DNA of 64,000 nt, taken from NCBI GenBank assembly GCA_964401835.1, contig CAYNZP010000001.1, positions 62,001 through 126,000 of the forward strand, written 5' to 3'. The notes beneath the pieces were generated by a model that saw only the letters and a program-made list of their open reading frames with translations, ran no database searches and was not told the DNA's origin. Of this stretch, positions 54,016-61,864 are shown one piece after another. Made by a program: the position numbers and the translations under genes. Numbering within the stretch: position 1 is the first letter of the stretch; every line of letters begins with the position of its first letter. This DNA is from CAYNZP01 sp964401835 (GTDB lineage Bacteria > Planctomycetota > Phycisphaerae > SM23-33).

Positions 54016-55386
54016 TTATTTTATAACCTTACAACTAAGCCCAGTATTGATTGTCGCACCGCTTGTCGCCTTTGCCTTTGGTTGGGCAATTAACGGCTTT
54101 TTGTTATAGGTTCCAGTGGCTTTCTGTTCAATACATCTTGTCAATCGTCCATTAAAACTCGGCAAACCTTTTAAGGCTTCCGCACGGTCCTTCAACAACG
54201 TATGAGAATATCTTGCCATCGTTAAATTGATATTGCTGTGCCGAGCAAGGTCCATAGCTTGTTTCGGATGCACACCGCTTCGTGCAAGGTTCGTAATAAA
54301 CGTATGCCGAAGTGCGTGAAAATCGGCATATCGGCCAGAGCCATCGCAATAAGGAATCCCAGCCGGAAGTAGGTCTTTTCTTAGCATTTTGGCCAATCGG
54401 TCAGCAATTGGCATCGCGGGAAAGAGAAGCTCATCGTCTGGACGGTTTCCGATATATTGGATCAAATCATTGGCAAGCTCGAGTGTAATTGGTTGGCTAT
54501 CTTCCCTGCGGTGTTTGCTGTAAGCTGCTTTGACAACCAATGTCGGAGGATTGTTATCGAGCAAGCACCTTCCAATGTTCAAAGTTCGAATCTCGCTTGC
54601 CCTCAGCCCACTTCCCAATGCAACGCGATACAGCATTGCCCTATCAGGCCCGGTCATTTTTTGAACTACGGGGCCATTTTGGGCTGCTTTAATCAATGCT
54701 TTGCATTCTTCAATCGTCAGTGCCCTTCTATCGTGCCGCCTGTCGGTCTGGACATTCAGCCCCTTAAGGTGAACAAGAGGACTTCGTGGGGCTCGGCCTT
54801 CCATTACAAGCCAGGAACAGAATGATTTTATAGCCTGAAGATATCCGTTGTTGGTTTGAGCCGAGAAGCCACGCTTTTTGTCGGTATCTTTCCGCAATTC
54901 AGCAAGAAAAAGTTGGACCTTGTTGGCTGATATGTCGGCCCAAAAGCGAAAATTACAGCCTTCAATTATCCGTCTCGAACGGTTGTAAACCTGCCGGGCT
55001 TGGCCTTGAGAAGTGCCCTTTGCCAGCAAGCTTTCCTTGTAATCGTCTAAATGAGTTATCAGCGGAATGGTTAGAGATTCATATTCTCTGGGCTTGTATC
55101 CACTCCGAACATGCTCGGCTGTTCGCTCAAGCTGTTGGGCAAGTTGTTCTGTCGCCTTTAGGTCTGTATAGCCAGCTTGTTTTTTATGTTTTCCGTCAGC
55201 ATCCTTATAGCGGATGTACCATTTTGGAGTTTCGATGATTACGCTTTTGCCATCTTTGGATAGCGGAGCGGTCTGCATCTTGCCTTTGGAGTTCTCGAAC
55301 CGGGCATATCGAAGGCCCTTTCGAGTGAAAATTTCGGCACCTTCAGGTAAAAGCTTTGAAAAAGTTTGCCTGAAAATTCTAGCCAC
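54016..55386 (-). CDS. Tyrosine recombinase / integrase
   Basis: About 456 residues from a GTG at 55386 that overlaps the upstream HTH gene by 8 bp; the frame also contains ATGs at 55422 and 55449, deeper in that gene. N-terminal basic region and arm-binding part (WYIRYKDADGKHKKQAGYTD), a SAM-like core-binding domain (about 100-215), then the catalytic domain with Arg in GSGLRASEIRTL, HALRHTFITNLARSG (H-x-x-R), LARHSNINLTMARYSHT (His and the nucleophile Tyr). All five key residues are present. Its gene abuts the tRNA-Ser att site, as expected for the element's integrase. Confidence 0.93.
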   Translation of the reverse strand: MARIFRQTFSKLLPEGAEIFTRKGLRYARFENSKGKMQTAPLSKDGKSVIIETPKWYIRYKDADGKHKKQAGYTDLKATEQLAQQLERTAEHVRSGYKPREYESLTIPLITHLDDYKESLLAKGTSQGQARQVYNRSRRIIEGCNFRFWADISANKVQLFLAELRKDTDKKRGFSAQTNNGYLQAIKSFCSWLVMEGRAPRSPLVHLKGLNVQTDRRHDRRALTIEECKALIKAAQNGPVVQKMTGPDRAMLYRVALGSGLRASEIRTLNIGRCLLDNNPPTLVVKAAYSKHRREDSQPITLELANDLIQYIGNRPDDELLFPAMPIADRLAKMLRKDLLPAGIPYCDGSGRYADFHALRHTFITNLARSGVHPKQAMDLARHSNINLTMARYSHTLLKDRAEALKGLPSFNGRLTRCIEQKATGTYNKKPLIAQPKAKATSGATINTGLSCKVIK

Positions 55387-55621
55387 GTTTATCTTTGTCT
55401 TCCTTTTTCGGCTGAAGTTCATACCCCAGCTCATTTGCCAATTTCTCAAAGGTCAGTAAATTCAAATTCGGTTTATGCCCTTCTTTGTCACCTTTGATAA
55501 AGCGGTGCAGGACCGGATAAGGAACACCCGAATCCCGAGCCATTTGGAAAATTGACCTTTTATCTTTAGCAAAAGCTTTCCGTAAGATGTCCGCCATATT
55601 TTGTTTTTTTCGCTTTCTCAT
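55379..55621 (-). CDS. HTH regulator of the element (Cro/C1 type)
   Basis: 80 residues. Helix-turn-helix in the middle (RSIFQMARDSGVPYPVLHRFIKGD), then LTFEKLANELGYELQP, which is the usual order of an Xre/Cro-type domain. A TATAAT is seven bases before the ATG at 55621, so the message would start almost at the ATG (leaderless). A 32-bp dyad covers this promoter. It very likely represses itself and the integrase, with which it overlaps. Confidence 0.82.
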   Translation of the reverse strand: MRKRKKQNMADILRKAFAKDKRSIFQMARDSGVPYPVLHRFIKGDKEGHKPNLNLLTFEKLANELGYELQPKKEDKDKRG

Positions 55622-55631
55622 ACATTGGATT

Positions 55632-55663
55632 ATATACCAAAAAGGATATCCTTTAAAGTATAT
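55632..55663 (-). promoter_or_regulatory. Nested dyad operator over the HTH gene promoter
   Basis: A perfect 14-bp palindrome AAAGGATATCCTTT (55641-55654) is framed by ATATAC (55632-55637) and GTATAT (55658-55663), three bases away on each side. The whole 32 bp is thus symmetric. The left arm overlaps the -10 box (TATAAT on the minus strand, 55634-55629). Confidence 0.75.
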
Positions 55664-55807
55664 CTATTAACTTTTTTGGCCCTTAGGCCAACCTTTAATT
55701 GCCCGCTAAAAACGCCACAACGGGGCCGTAGGCAATTTAGTTAAAAGGTTCGGGTAAGGCTATAGCCCCGCCCTAATAAGCCAATAGCGGGCCGCCTAGC
55801 TAGCCTT

Positions 55808-57133
55808 TTAAGTTGGGGCTACGTTTGCTGGGCTGCTGGGTGCTGGGTTAAGGTTAACTAGAAACTTATTACCCTTAAGGTTCCATTTACCTAGGCCTTC
55901 ACTCTCAAGTTCATTAAGCAATTCTCTGGCACTTGCCGCATCCATCCTGCCCATAGAATCAAAAACACCGGAAGAGATAACTTCCCTGACAGTTATCTCT
56001 TTGATTGCTTTTCGTTTTATCCAATCGAGCAGTCTTTCTTTAGAAGATTTGGTTTGTTTGATTTTTTTAATAGCCTCAAGCTTAAGATAGGTCTTAATCA
56101 CCTGAGCTTTGAAATATTCCACAAGACGCCAACCATCTTTTACCGTATCGGCTTGTACTTCATCGTCAGCAAGACCCAGAGCTTCTTTTACCGTATGAAT
56201 AATTAGAATGAGTCTCCCAGCATATGACTGCATTTTTGACCACGTTCCTTTGAATATTTCGGGCAAAACATTCTGCTCATCGCAATTCTTGTTTGCTTCA
56301 TCAAACCAAACAGCTTTGGCTTTTTCAGAAAAAGCTAAGATTTTTTCTTCAGGGCCTCGCAATTTTTTAAATACTTCCCTTACTTTTTCAATGGCTGCTT
56401 CATCCACCGTAGCAACTGAATATTCACTTGGAATTTCCTCCGGCCAGACGACCAATATCCGTGGAGCCATGCCAGATTGGATGCGTAAAGGGGTAAAGAA
56501 CTCTTTCAACGTGCTTGGCTGAATCGTTCCTACCAAGCCTAAAAAGGGATACTGAACAATGAGTGGTTTTATTAGGCCTTTACGATCAACAGTTATTTTT
56601 TCCCCACTCCACAAGCTCAAATAGTCTTGCTCATCTGAGCCCAAGCCCCCACGATACTTGTTGAATCTTTTTGTAAAACCTGCCATTTCATCAATCACTT
56701 GCACTAATCCCCTTGGATTTCGCATCATCAATTCCACTAAAGCCTCCATCGTAGTATCGGATACAATTATTCGGACCTCCTCCTCTTGTTCCGAATCATT
56801 AAGGAAACCAATTGCTTTCTTTAAGGCAGGGCTTTTGGCCATTCCACTCCCACCCACTACAACTAACCAAAGGGCTCCAGATACTTCATAACCCCTCTTG
56901 ATTTCTAAAATACGATTTAGACCTATGGCCCCACCCAAAGCTACTAATAACGGACCAGCAATGTAATCTGAGGGTACGTTCATGGCCTTGGCTTGTTGGG
57001 TAACAAAAGCCCTTAGCGGGTTAGGTAAAACGCCAAGCGGGAATTCTTGGGCTGCTGGGGTACAATACTTACCACCCAGCAACCCAGCACCAAGCAAATT
57101 TTCCCTATAACCATCGCCATTTTGCTTGCTCAC
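55808..57133 (-). CDS. DUF3987-type ATPase of mobile elements
   Basis: About 441 residues. The GTG at 57133 shares its G with the TAG of the upstream gene and follows GGAAGG, so it is preferred over the longer ORF. Walker A-like GGSGMAKSPALKKA and Walker B-like LVQVIDEMAGF, with VVALGGAIGLNRILEIKRG-type phrases in between, fit DUF3987. This domain is common in integrated elements and is thought to help replication as a helicase-like or primase-associated ATPase. The C-terminus (about 365-430) looks like a winged helix (LLDWIKRKAIKEITVREVIS). Confidence 0.82.
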   Translation of the reverse strand: MSKQNGDGYRENLLGAGLLGGKYCTPAAQEFPLGVLPNPLRAFVTQQAKAMNVPSDYIAGPLLVALGGAIGLNRILEIKRGYEVSGALWLVVVGGSGMAKSPALKKAIGFLNDSEQEEEVRIIVSDTTMEALVELMMRNPRGLVQVIDEMAGFTKRFNKYRGGLGSDEQDYLSLWSGEKITVDRKGLIKPLIVQYPFLGLVGTIQPSTLKEFFTPLRIQSGMAPRILVVWPEEIPSEYSVATVDEAAIEKVREVFKKLRGPEEKILAFSEKAKAVWFDEANKNCDEQNVLPEIFKGTWSKMQSYAGRLILIIHTVKEALGLADDEVQADTVKDGWRLVEYFKAQVIKTYLKLEAIKKIKQTKSSKERLLDWIKRKAIKEITVREVISSGVFDSMGRMDAASARELLNELESEGLGKWNLKGNKFLVNLNPAPSSPANVAPT

Positions 57134-57375
57134 TAAACCAAACCCTTCCGACGCATATCTCGCCTTGCCTCTTTCAACGCTTGTCTGATAATCGTTTTGC
57201 CGATTCCGGTTATTTTCTTCAACACCGGAACTGCCAGGTCTTGATCCAATGTCGGAAAGCCAGCCAACAGACAAATAGTGGCTTTTAGAAATGCTCGTCG
57301 TTCGTTATTGCTTCTGGCCGACTTCCATTCCTCTTCAAACTCATCAAGTATTGAATCGAGTCCTTTATCGCACAT
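57133..57375 (-). CDS. Small helical protein of unknown function
   Basis: 80 residues from the ATG at 57375, which has a perfect AGGAGG six bases upstream. Acidic helix at the start (LDSILDEFEEEWKSARSN), then a helical C-terminal part with FPTLDQDLAVPVLKKITGIG and a basic end (KEARRDMRRKGLV). It overlaps its neighbours on both sides by 11 and 1 bp, so the three genes form one operon. No family is recognised. Confidence 0.72.
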   Translation of the reverse strand: MCDKGLDSILDEFEEEWKSARSNNERRAFLKATICLLAGFPTLDQDLAVPVLKKITGIGKTIIRQALKEARRDMRRKGLV

Positions 57376-57631
57376 GGCTAACCTCCTGCTTGCTTTCAAA
57401 GGTGGCCCTATCGGGGCAGCCCTGCTCTAACCACCGAATAATTCCGTTTGGCCCGCTGAGTGGCCAACGAACCGAGCGACCAAAGCGGACCGGCCGTGGG
57501 ATTTTTCCCGCAGCGTCCATTCGCCGGATATGCCGAAGGCTCAGCCCAAGTCGTTTGGCAAGCTCCGAACCTGACAACGCCAGTGGTTCAACCACTGAAT
57601 CCACGTTTTCTTGAAAGTTTAATTCGTCCAT
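57365..57631 (-). CDS. AlpA-like / MerR-type DNA-binding protein
   Basis: 88 residues from the ATG at 57631 (GGGAG upstream; a GTG lies two codons earlier). LSGSELAKRLGLSLRHIRRMDAAGKIPRPVRFGRSVRW is a helix-turn-helix of the excisionase/AlpA group, in which the last part forms the wing. Such proteins control or assist excision of integrated elements. First gene of the operon with the DUF3987 ATPase. Confidence 0.85.
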   Translation of the reverse strand: MDELNFQENVDSVVEPLALSGSELAKRLGLSLRHIRRMDAAGKIPRPVRFGRSVRWPLSGPNGIIRWLEQGCPDRATFESKQEVSHVR

Positions 57632-57904
57632 TTCCACAACTCCCTTAATAGCAATTAGTTAACCCAAAATGGGCAAAGGCCACATTTGCCTACGACTAGA
57701 TAGTCGCCAAACAAAAAACCCCGGCCATTTCTGAGCATTTCAGGTCATTGGGAAAGATGACCCTAGGCCCAAAAACTAAAGCCGTGGAAATTGACTAGAA
57801 AAATCCTGATTTTTATCGTTATAGTTATTTTGCGGCGAGTTAAGGCTCGGAGGGCCAAGGCTGACGAGATGATTGTGGGTTATAAATGATAGAGGAATTT
57901 ATCT

Positions 57905-58024
57905 GTGAGAATTCAAGTTTCAGAAAAGATTACTCTGATTTTTGAATTGCAGGGATTGAAGGCTGAAGCAGAAAGTCTCAATGCCGCGAAAATTGAATTG
58001 GAAATTATCGAGGGAAAGGACTAG
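57905..58024 (+). CDS. Possible 39-residue helical peptide
   Basis: GTG start with GAGG nine bases upstream. The peptide is amphipathic (ITLIFELQGLKAEAESLNAA, then KIELEIIEGKD). Its last two-thirds recur, frameshifted and shortened, 170 bp downstream, so this may be the intact copy of a duplicated small gene. Its stop codon lies inside the first palindrome. Confidence 0.3.
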   Translation: MRIQVSEKITLIFELQGLKAEAESLNAAKIELEIIEGKD

Positions 58025-58401
58025 ATAATCTAAACTTTGGATTATCTAAATAGAAATTGGAGAAATTATGGAAACGAAATTAGTTAAAATCCAACCGATG
58101 CTTGCGAAGAAATGGGAAGAGATGTTGAGTCTCAAAAAAAAGTTCTCTGACTTTTGAATTGCAGAAACTGAGAGCTGATTTGGAAACAATTGAGGGGAAG
58201 GATTAGATAGTAAAATAATTTTATTATCTAATTAACCAATTGGAGAAACCGAAATGTCTGCCCCAGCCAATGCAGACAAAAAATGAGGGAGAAGCATTAT
58301 CAGAACAGAAATAAATGATATTGGAATTCTGCAAACCAAATTCCTCAGAAATGTGTTTATGATATTGGCAGATTAGATAATAAAAACTTTTTATTATCTA
58401 A
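58022..58401 (+). repeat. Three copies of an AT-rich palindrome, about 170-180 bp apart
   Basis: Copies at 58022-58048 (TAGATAATC/GATTATCTA), 58203-58231 (TTAGATAGTAAAAT with one mismatch in its partner) and 58373-58401 (TTAGATAATAAAAA/TTTTTATTATCTAA, perfect with a single central base). Copies 1 and 2 are preceded by similar DNA (GAATTGCAG...GAGGG-AAGGA) and followed by a TTGGAGAAA motif and an ATG. The unit of about 180 bp was therefore duplicated and has decayed. They may be binding sites for an element protein, iteron-like origin repeats, or terminators of very short transcripts. Confidence 0.75.
58068..58157 (+). CDS. Possible 29-residue peptide in the second repeat unit
   Basis: TTGGAGAAATT precedes the ATG, a good ribosome-binding site. 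The peptide (METKLVKIQPMLAKKWEEML and nine more residues) is basic and helical. It ends at a TGA where the related first unit stays open (one base deleted in a T run), so it may be a frameshifted relic. Confidence 0.25.
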   Translation: METKLVKIQPMLAKKWEEMLSLKKKFSDF

Positions 58402-58660
58402 TTGCCCTACCCGAGAGTGGCAAAATCAGAGTAAAAAATAATCAGAACAGAATTCAAGATAGTTTTTTTCCGAGGGGGAATTATTCAGGCAATCTACTCA
58501 GAAACCATTTCTCCCTGACAACGCTTTGTCAGCAGCATTTCTGCAGGACTGTTTGTCGAGAATCAAGAATGTCTCATTTCCGTTGCTCTCGTTTTTTTCT
58601 CTCAACATATTTTTGTGGCTGAATTTATGACTTTGAGGTAAAATTTTTCTACAACTTGAA

Positions 58661-58825
58661 CTTGGTCTGACCAAGGTCGCTTCGATAGGAAACTGCGATA
58701 TTTTCTTTGAGTACGAGACGACTTACTTGGCGGGCTCCCGATAAGGGAGTTCGTCGGTGATTCTTCGTACTCGGGCTGTCGCAGGCCTCCTGTCGGGGAA
58801 GAGCTGGCGGCTCCTTTTTTCAATG
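58661..58825 (+). ncRNA. Candidate structured RNA
   Basis: Dense complementary segments: CTTGGTC/GACCAAG (58661-58675), an outer stem GAGTACGA (58709-58716) with TCGTACTC (58765-58772), an inner hairpin CTCCC-GATAA-GGGAG (58735-58749), and a GC-rich end GAGC/GCTC followed by CTTTTTT (58802-58821) like a weak terminator. No known RNA family was recognised. The region lies directly upstream of the lipoprotein gene, so it could also be its leader. Confidence 0.35.
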
Positions 58826-58921
58826 AATAGCCCCTCCCTTGGCCGGACTTTGGCAAAAAACGTCAAAAAACCAAAAGAAAAGTGAAAATTTGGGAAGCTA
58901 TTCCAGAAAGGGGTTTTGGGT

Positions 58922-59281
58922 ATGAAACGGGTATTAATCGTCGCATTCACTTGTTTGCTGCTGATGGGTTCTATTGGTTGCTATTACGAGATCGAAAAAA
59001 ACCGCAACAATCTGAATCTTATTGAAATCGGGATGTCGAAGGATGAAGTTGTGAAAATTATGGGGGCTCCCTACAAGCGTGAGTGCTACAAAAATAAGAC
59101 AAACAGCAATATCGACATACTTCTGTATCTAACCGAATATACCTCTGGGGACGTCTTTGATAGCCATATTACGCCTGTGGTCTTTCAAGATAGTGAACTC
59201 GTAGGATGGGGCAGAAATTTCTATGACGATACCTTGCGAATGGAGCTTAAACATAAGATTGAAGTTAATTCCTCTGAGTAA
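58922..59281 (+). CDS. Small DUF3192/BamE-like lipoprotein
   Basis: 119 residues from the ATG at 58922 (GGGG upstream). Lipoprotein signal with GSIGC. The mature part has LNLIEIGMSKDEVVKIMGAPYKRE, the phrase of the SmpA/BamE/DUF3192 fold (x-G-M-s-x-x-E-V-x-x-x-x-G-x-P). These proteins sit on the periplasmic face of a membrane. Start of a plus-strand group of three genes convergent with the CBASS locus. Confidence 0.75.
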   Translation: MKRVLIVAFTCLLLMGSIGCYYEIEKNRNNLNLIEIGMSKDEVVKIMGAPYKRECYKNKTNSNIDILLYLTEYTSGDVFDSHITPVVFQDSELVGWGRNFYDDTLRMELKHKIEVNSSE

Positions 59282-59310
59282 ATAGATCATATAAACAGGA
59301 GTTCAAAAAA

Positions 59311-60246
59311 ATGGTTTTATTGATAATCTCAGCCGCCATTTACGCAGTCATTTTGTCTTTGTATTTACAAAGAAGAAAACGAATAAAAAGTTTGAATTCA
59401 GAATATTTTCCTGATGTGCCAAAAGACATTTTCAATAAGTGGCAAAATTTTTTAGTAAGAGGCGGAGATATCTGTTTCGGGATGGGAATGTTGATATTTC
59501 CTGCATGGCTTTTCTTTCTTTTGGGTCTATCAGATATTGCTGTATTCATTATTGTTTGTTCAGCACTTTCAGGGATTATTCTATTAACGTTTGCAGTTGG
59601 TTTTTTAATCGATGCGAATAGGTTGAGGAAAAATCACAAAATAAATTACAAGGATTTTCCTGGAGAAGAAACGGTTATGAAAAAATTGAATATCACATCA
59701 CTGATTGCTCTGGTTTTTACGGTAGTAGTGGTTATCTTTTTAATTTCTTTGACAAGAATAAAGCCATATTTATATGACAAAATGACCCTTTACAAAAATG
59801 TCTACCCGATTCGTTCTAATCTGTTTTCTGGAGAAACTGAAATCTTCTTTCCTGAAACTGGATGGAAAAATCCAAATGAGTCCTCTATTTATTTTCTTCC
59901 AAGTGAGCAGCTAGAAAAGATAACAGGTACTGCCTCGATAAATGGCGATGAGCTAGAAATGGATATTTATAACGGAACTGACTGGGAAATCTACGAAATA
60001 TTTGTTGAAGTTACTCTAAGAGAAAAAATACCAACTTCCAATCCTGTTAATGCTGGAGAGTATCTAAAAGCGGCAACACAAGCACCTATAAAATACCAGA
60101 GAGTTTATAGGTTTTCAGGGGAAGAAATCCCTCCTTATTCCTGCACAAATGTCAATGATGGCTGGAAAGCTAAATTAGGGTTTACCCGAAAATCGGGACA
60201 ATTCTGGTCATGGACCATTACAAAAGCCAAAGGAATTGAAAATTAA
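59311..60246 (+). CDS. Membrane protein with a large C-terminal domain
   Basis: 311 residues; AGGAG before the ATG. Four transmembrane helices (about 2-20, 52-72, 75-98, 130-150), then a soluble region of about 150 residues that begins KPYLYDKMTLYKNVYPIRSN and contains many beta-type segments (ITGTASINGDELEMDIYNG, YRFSGEEIPPYSCTNV). The soluble part is probably outside the cytoplasm. No family is recognised. AT-rich like the rest of the island. Confidence 0.7.
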   Translation: MVLLIISAAIYAVILSLYLQRRKRIKSLNSEYFPDVPKDIFNKWQNFLVRGGDICFGMGMLIFPAWLFFLLGLSDIAVFIIVCSALSGIILLTFAVGFLIDANRLRKNHKINYKDFPGEETVMKKLNITSLIALVFTVVVVIFLISLTRIKPYLYDKMTLYKNVYPIRSNLFSGETEIFFPETGWKNPNESSIYFLPSEQLEKITGTASINGDELEMDIYNGTDWEIYEIFVEVTLREKIPTSNPVNAGEYLKAATQAPIKYQRVYRFSGEEIPPYSCTNVNDGWKAKLGFTRKSGQFWSWTITKAKGIEN

Positions 60247-60260
60247 ACAGGGAGCCCGTG

Positions 60261-60806
60261 ATGCCTACAAAATTTCATGGTTTTCTCATATTACCCAAAG
60301 CCGCAATAAGGGAAACGAAAAAGGCTGTCCGAAAAGCAATGGCTCACTCAACAAATGAAGAGAAAGCATTGTTTATGCAAGTCATACATCATCCCGCCGC
60401 ACTCGGACGGATACAATTTACTCAAGGAGCTGATGAAATATTTAAGCAATTTCAAAATCTCAGAATGTGGCAATATGGGAAATTGTTGGTCTATATCGCC
60501 GTTCTTATTCTAGCACTAACAACAACTCCATGGCTCATGCTTGCTTATGTCGGTTTACTTTTGGCGGAAGTCTATTTTCATTTCCGCAAAATTGACATGA
60601 ACTTCGAGTTGGCTGCCAGGCTTTTGTTATTCGATCTCTTGCTTGAGGAATATTCCGATTTCTTTCAGTTGGTTTTTGAGAAGGAAAAAGATCGAAAAAC
60701 CATTCAAAAAGAAGCTTTGAGTTTTGTAAATGAGAAGCGAGATGAAATAATTTCATTAACTAGAAATATTACTAATTTGCAATATGAGCAGTTGCTAAAA
60801 CTTTAA
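60261..60806 (+). CDS. Membrane protein with two helices, possibly truncated
   Basis: 181 residues from the ATG at 60261 (GGGAG upstream; a GTG one codon earlier). The N-terminal part is soluble (about 1-75), with two transmembrane helices near 75-92 and 95-110 and then a long acidic helical tail (YSDFFQLVFEKEKDRKTIQKEAL). The frame ends at a TAA at 60804, but the same frame stays open for about 100 more codons after it. No family is recognised. Confidence 0.65.
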   Translation: MPTKFHGFLILPKAAIRETKKAVRKAMAHSTNEEKALFMQVIHHPAALGRIQFTQGADEIFKQFQNLRMWQYGKLLVYIAVLILALTTTPWLMLAYVGLLLAEVYFHFRKIDMNFELAARLLLFDLLLEEYSDFFQLVFEKEKDRKTIQKEALSFVNEKRDEIISLTRNITNLQYEQLLKL

Positions 60807-61118
60807 AAGCAAACCAGCAACAGGTTATGGGGTTTCGAAGAATCAAGCAAAATTCTCAAGTTTAAGCTTGATGATAATTACGAAGATAAGATTTTGAATT
60901 TGAGCCATGAAGAAATCATAGAAAAACCAGAAGATAAACCAAAGTTGGGTTTATCTAAAGAAGAAAAATCAGAAGTAAAAGAAGGAGAAAACGATGGGCG
61001 GATCAGTTCAACAGGTGTCGACCCCATTAACAGCAATAAACCAATGAGTACAGAATTTTCGGGAGCAGGTCAAAGGGGAGCATTGAATAGTGAATTTTGT
61101 TATGCGGCAAGGGCATAA
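60807..61118 (+). pseudogene. In-frame continuation after the stop of the preceding gene
   Basis: About 103 codons remain open in the same frame after the TAA at 60804-60806, ending at a TAA at 61116. The sequence is charged and protein-like (FKLDDNYEDKILNLSHEE, then KPEDKPKLGLSKEEKSEVKE) and lacks an ATG or ribosome-binding site of its own near the start. This suggests the tail of a longer protein cut off by a point mutation, or a remnant of another gene. Confidence 0.35.
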
Positions 61119-61138
61119 CCTACAAGCTCAAATCAAAA

Positions 61139-61864
61139 TCAAGCTGTTATTTTTACTGGATAAAAAAGGCTGTTCTTGGCACTTTCTCCGCTATTCCGTC
61201 TGCCCTTTTGGAATAAAGAAATAATACCAAGAAGTTCTTGGTAAAACTCTTCTATCGAATGATAATTTTTAAAACTTTTGATTATTGGGCCGTGACAATT
61301 CTGTAACGGTTTTTTGCTACCACAAGGACAACTTATTGGCACTAAACTATTTTTATAAACAAGCAAGCATAGAATCTTGAGAGATACCAGATCATCCGTG
61401 CCAAATTTTTCATTATAGTAGTCCAAAATACCATCAAAACCGTGCTTTCTATCTCCAAAAGGAAAGTCGCCATATTTCTGTTTATAACTAAACGCGAGTA
61501 AATAATGAACCACTTGTTCTAAATAACCCATTAAATTCGGATGCTGAGCAAACTTTATTTTTACATCTATTGGAACACCAAGGCATAAACTATCGTCTAC
61601 AAGTTTGTGAAAGTCTGTCGGAATTTTACCCCCAACCTCTTTTGTCATAGGCACAGTGTTGGGATAGTCGCTTGGAATCGTTATCTCAATGTCATAATCG
61701 TCTTTGATTTCTTTGCCTTTATAATCAATTTTAAAACGCAGATTTCCCCACAGAACAAAAGTTTCCCCATTTCTTTTCAAATTAGGCAGAAAAAAGTTCT
61801 CGGGAATTTCCTTAAGCTCTTTCTTTAATAAGCCTTTAAGTCTATTAAGGTCCTCGAAAGACAT
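61139..61864 (-). CDS. CBASS E2-like protein with C-terminal SEC-C zinc motif
   Basis: 241 residues. The ATG at 61864 forms TAATG with the stop of the upstream gene and follows GGGGA at five bases; an ATG at 61870 or GTG at 61876 is also in frame. Residues about 1-130 follow a ubiquitin-conjugating fold: DIEITIPSDYPNTVP, then FHKLVDDSLCLGVPI with His 86 and the presumed catalytic Cys 94, as in HPN...G-x-x-CL of E2 enzymes. The end carries a SEC-C motif, CPCGSKKPLQNCHG (Cys 179, 181, 190, His 191). In type II-short CBASS the lone E2 modifies the C-terminus of the cyclase and controls its activity. No E1 or JAB protease gene is nearby. Confidence 0.82.
   Translation of the reverse strand: MSFEDLNRLKGLLKKELKEIPENFFLPNLKRNGETFVLWGNLRFKIDYKGKEIKDDYDIEITIPSDYPNTVPMTKEVGGKIPTDFHKLVDDSLCLGVPIDVKIKFAQHPNLMGYLEQVVHYLLAFSYKQKYGDFPFGDRKHGFDGILDYYNEKFGTDDLVSLKILCLLVYKNSLVPISCPCGSKKPLQNCHGPIIKSFKNYHSIEEFYQELLGIISLFQKGRRNSGESAKNSLFYPVKITA

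Larger units (their letters stand above)
57632..58921. other. Large noncoding region of the element
   Basis: About 1.3 kb without a convincing gene on either strand. It holds three palindromes with two small decaying ORFs (57905-58401) and a folded segment at 58661-58825. The minus-strand ORF at 58602-58856 has no ribosome-binding site and its Ser/Pro-rich composition looks like chance. This is where a replication origin, regulatory RNA or operator array could be. Confidence 0.5.

Noticed and set aside
55829..57094. Short inverted copies of GGTGCTGGGTT at both ends of the DUF3987 gene, as in an insertion sequence
   Set aside because: Only 11 bp, inside coding sequence, no transposase and no target duplication.
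57905..58401. CRISPR array
   Set aside because: Only three repeats, far apart, palindromic, with related rather than unique spacers, and no cas genes.
58602..58856. Minus-strand ORF of 84 codons in the noncoding region
   Set aside because: Ser/Pro/Arg-rich, no ribosome-binding site, and it coincides with the folded segment whose inverted repeats explain the composition.
54016..61138. Prophage
   Set aside because: Integrase, repressor and replication-like genes are present, but no capsid, terminase, portal or tail gene is in view. The right part of the element is unseen, so a satellite is still possible.
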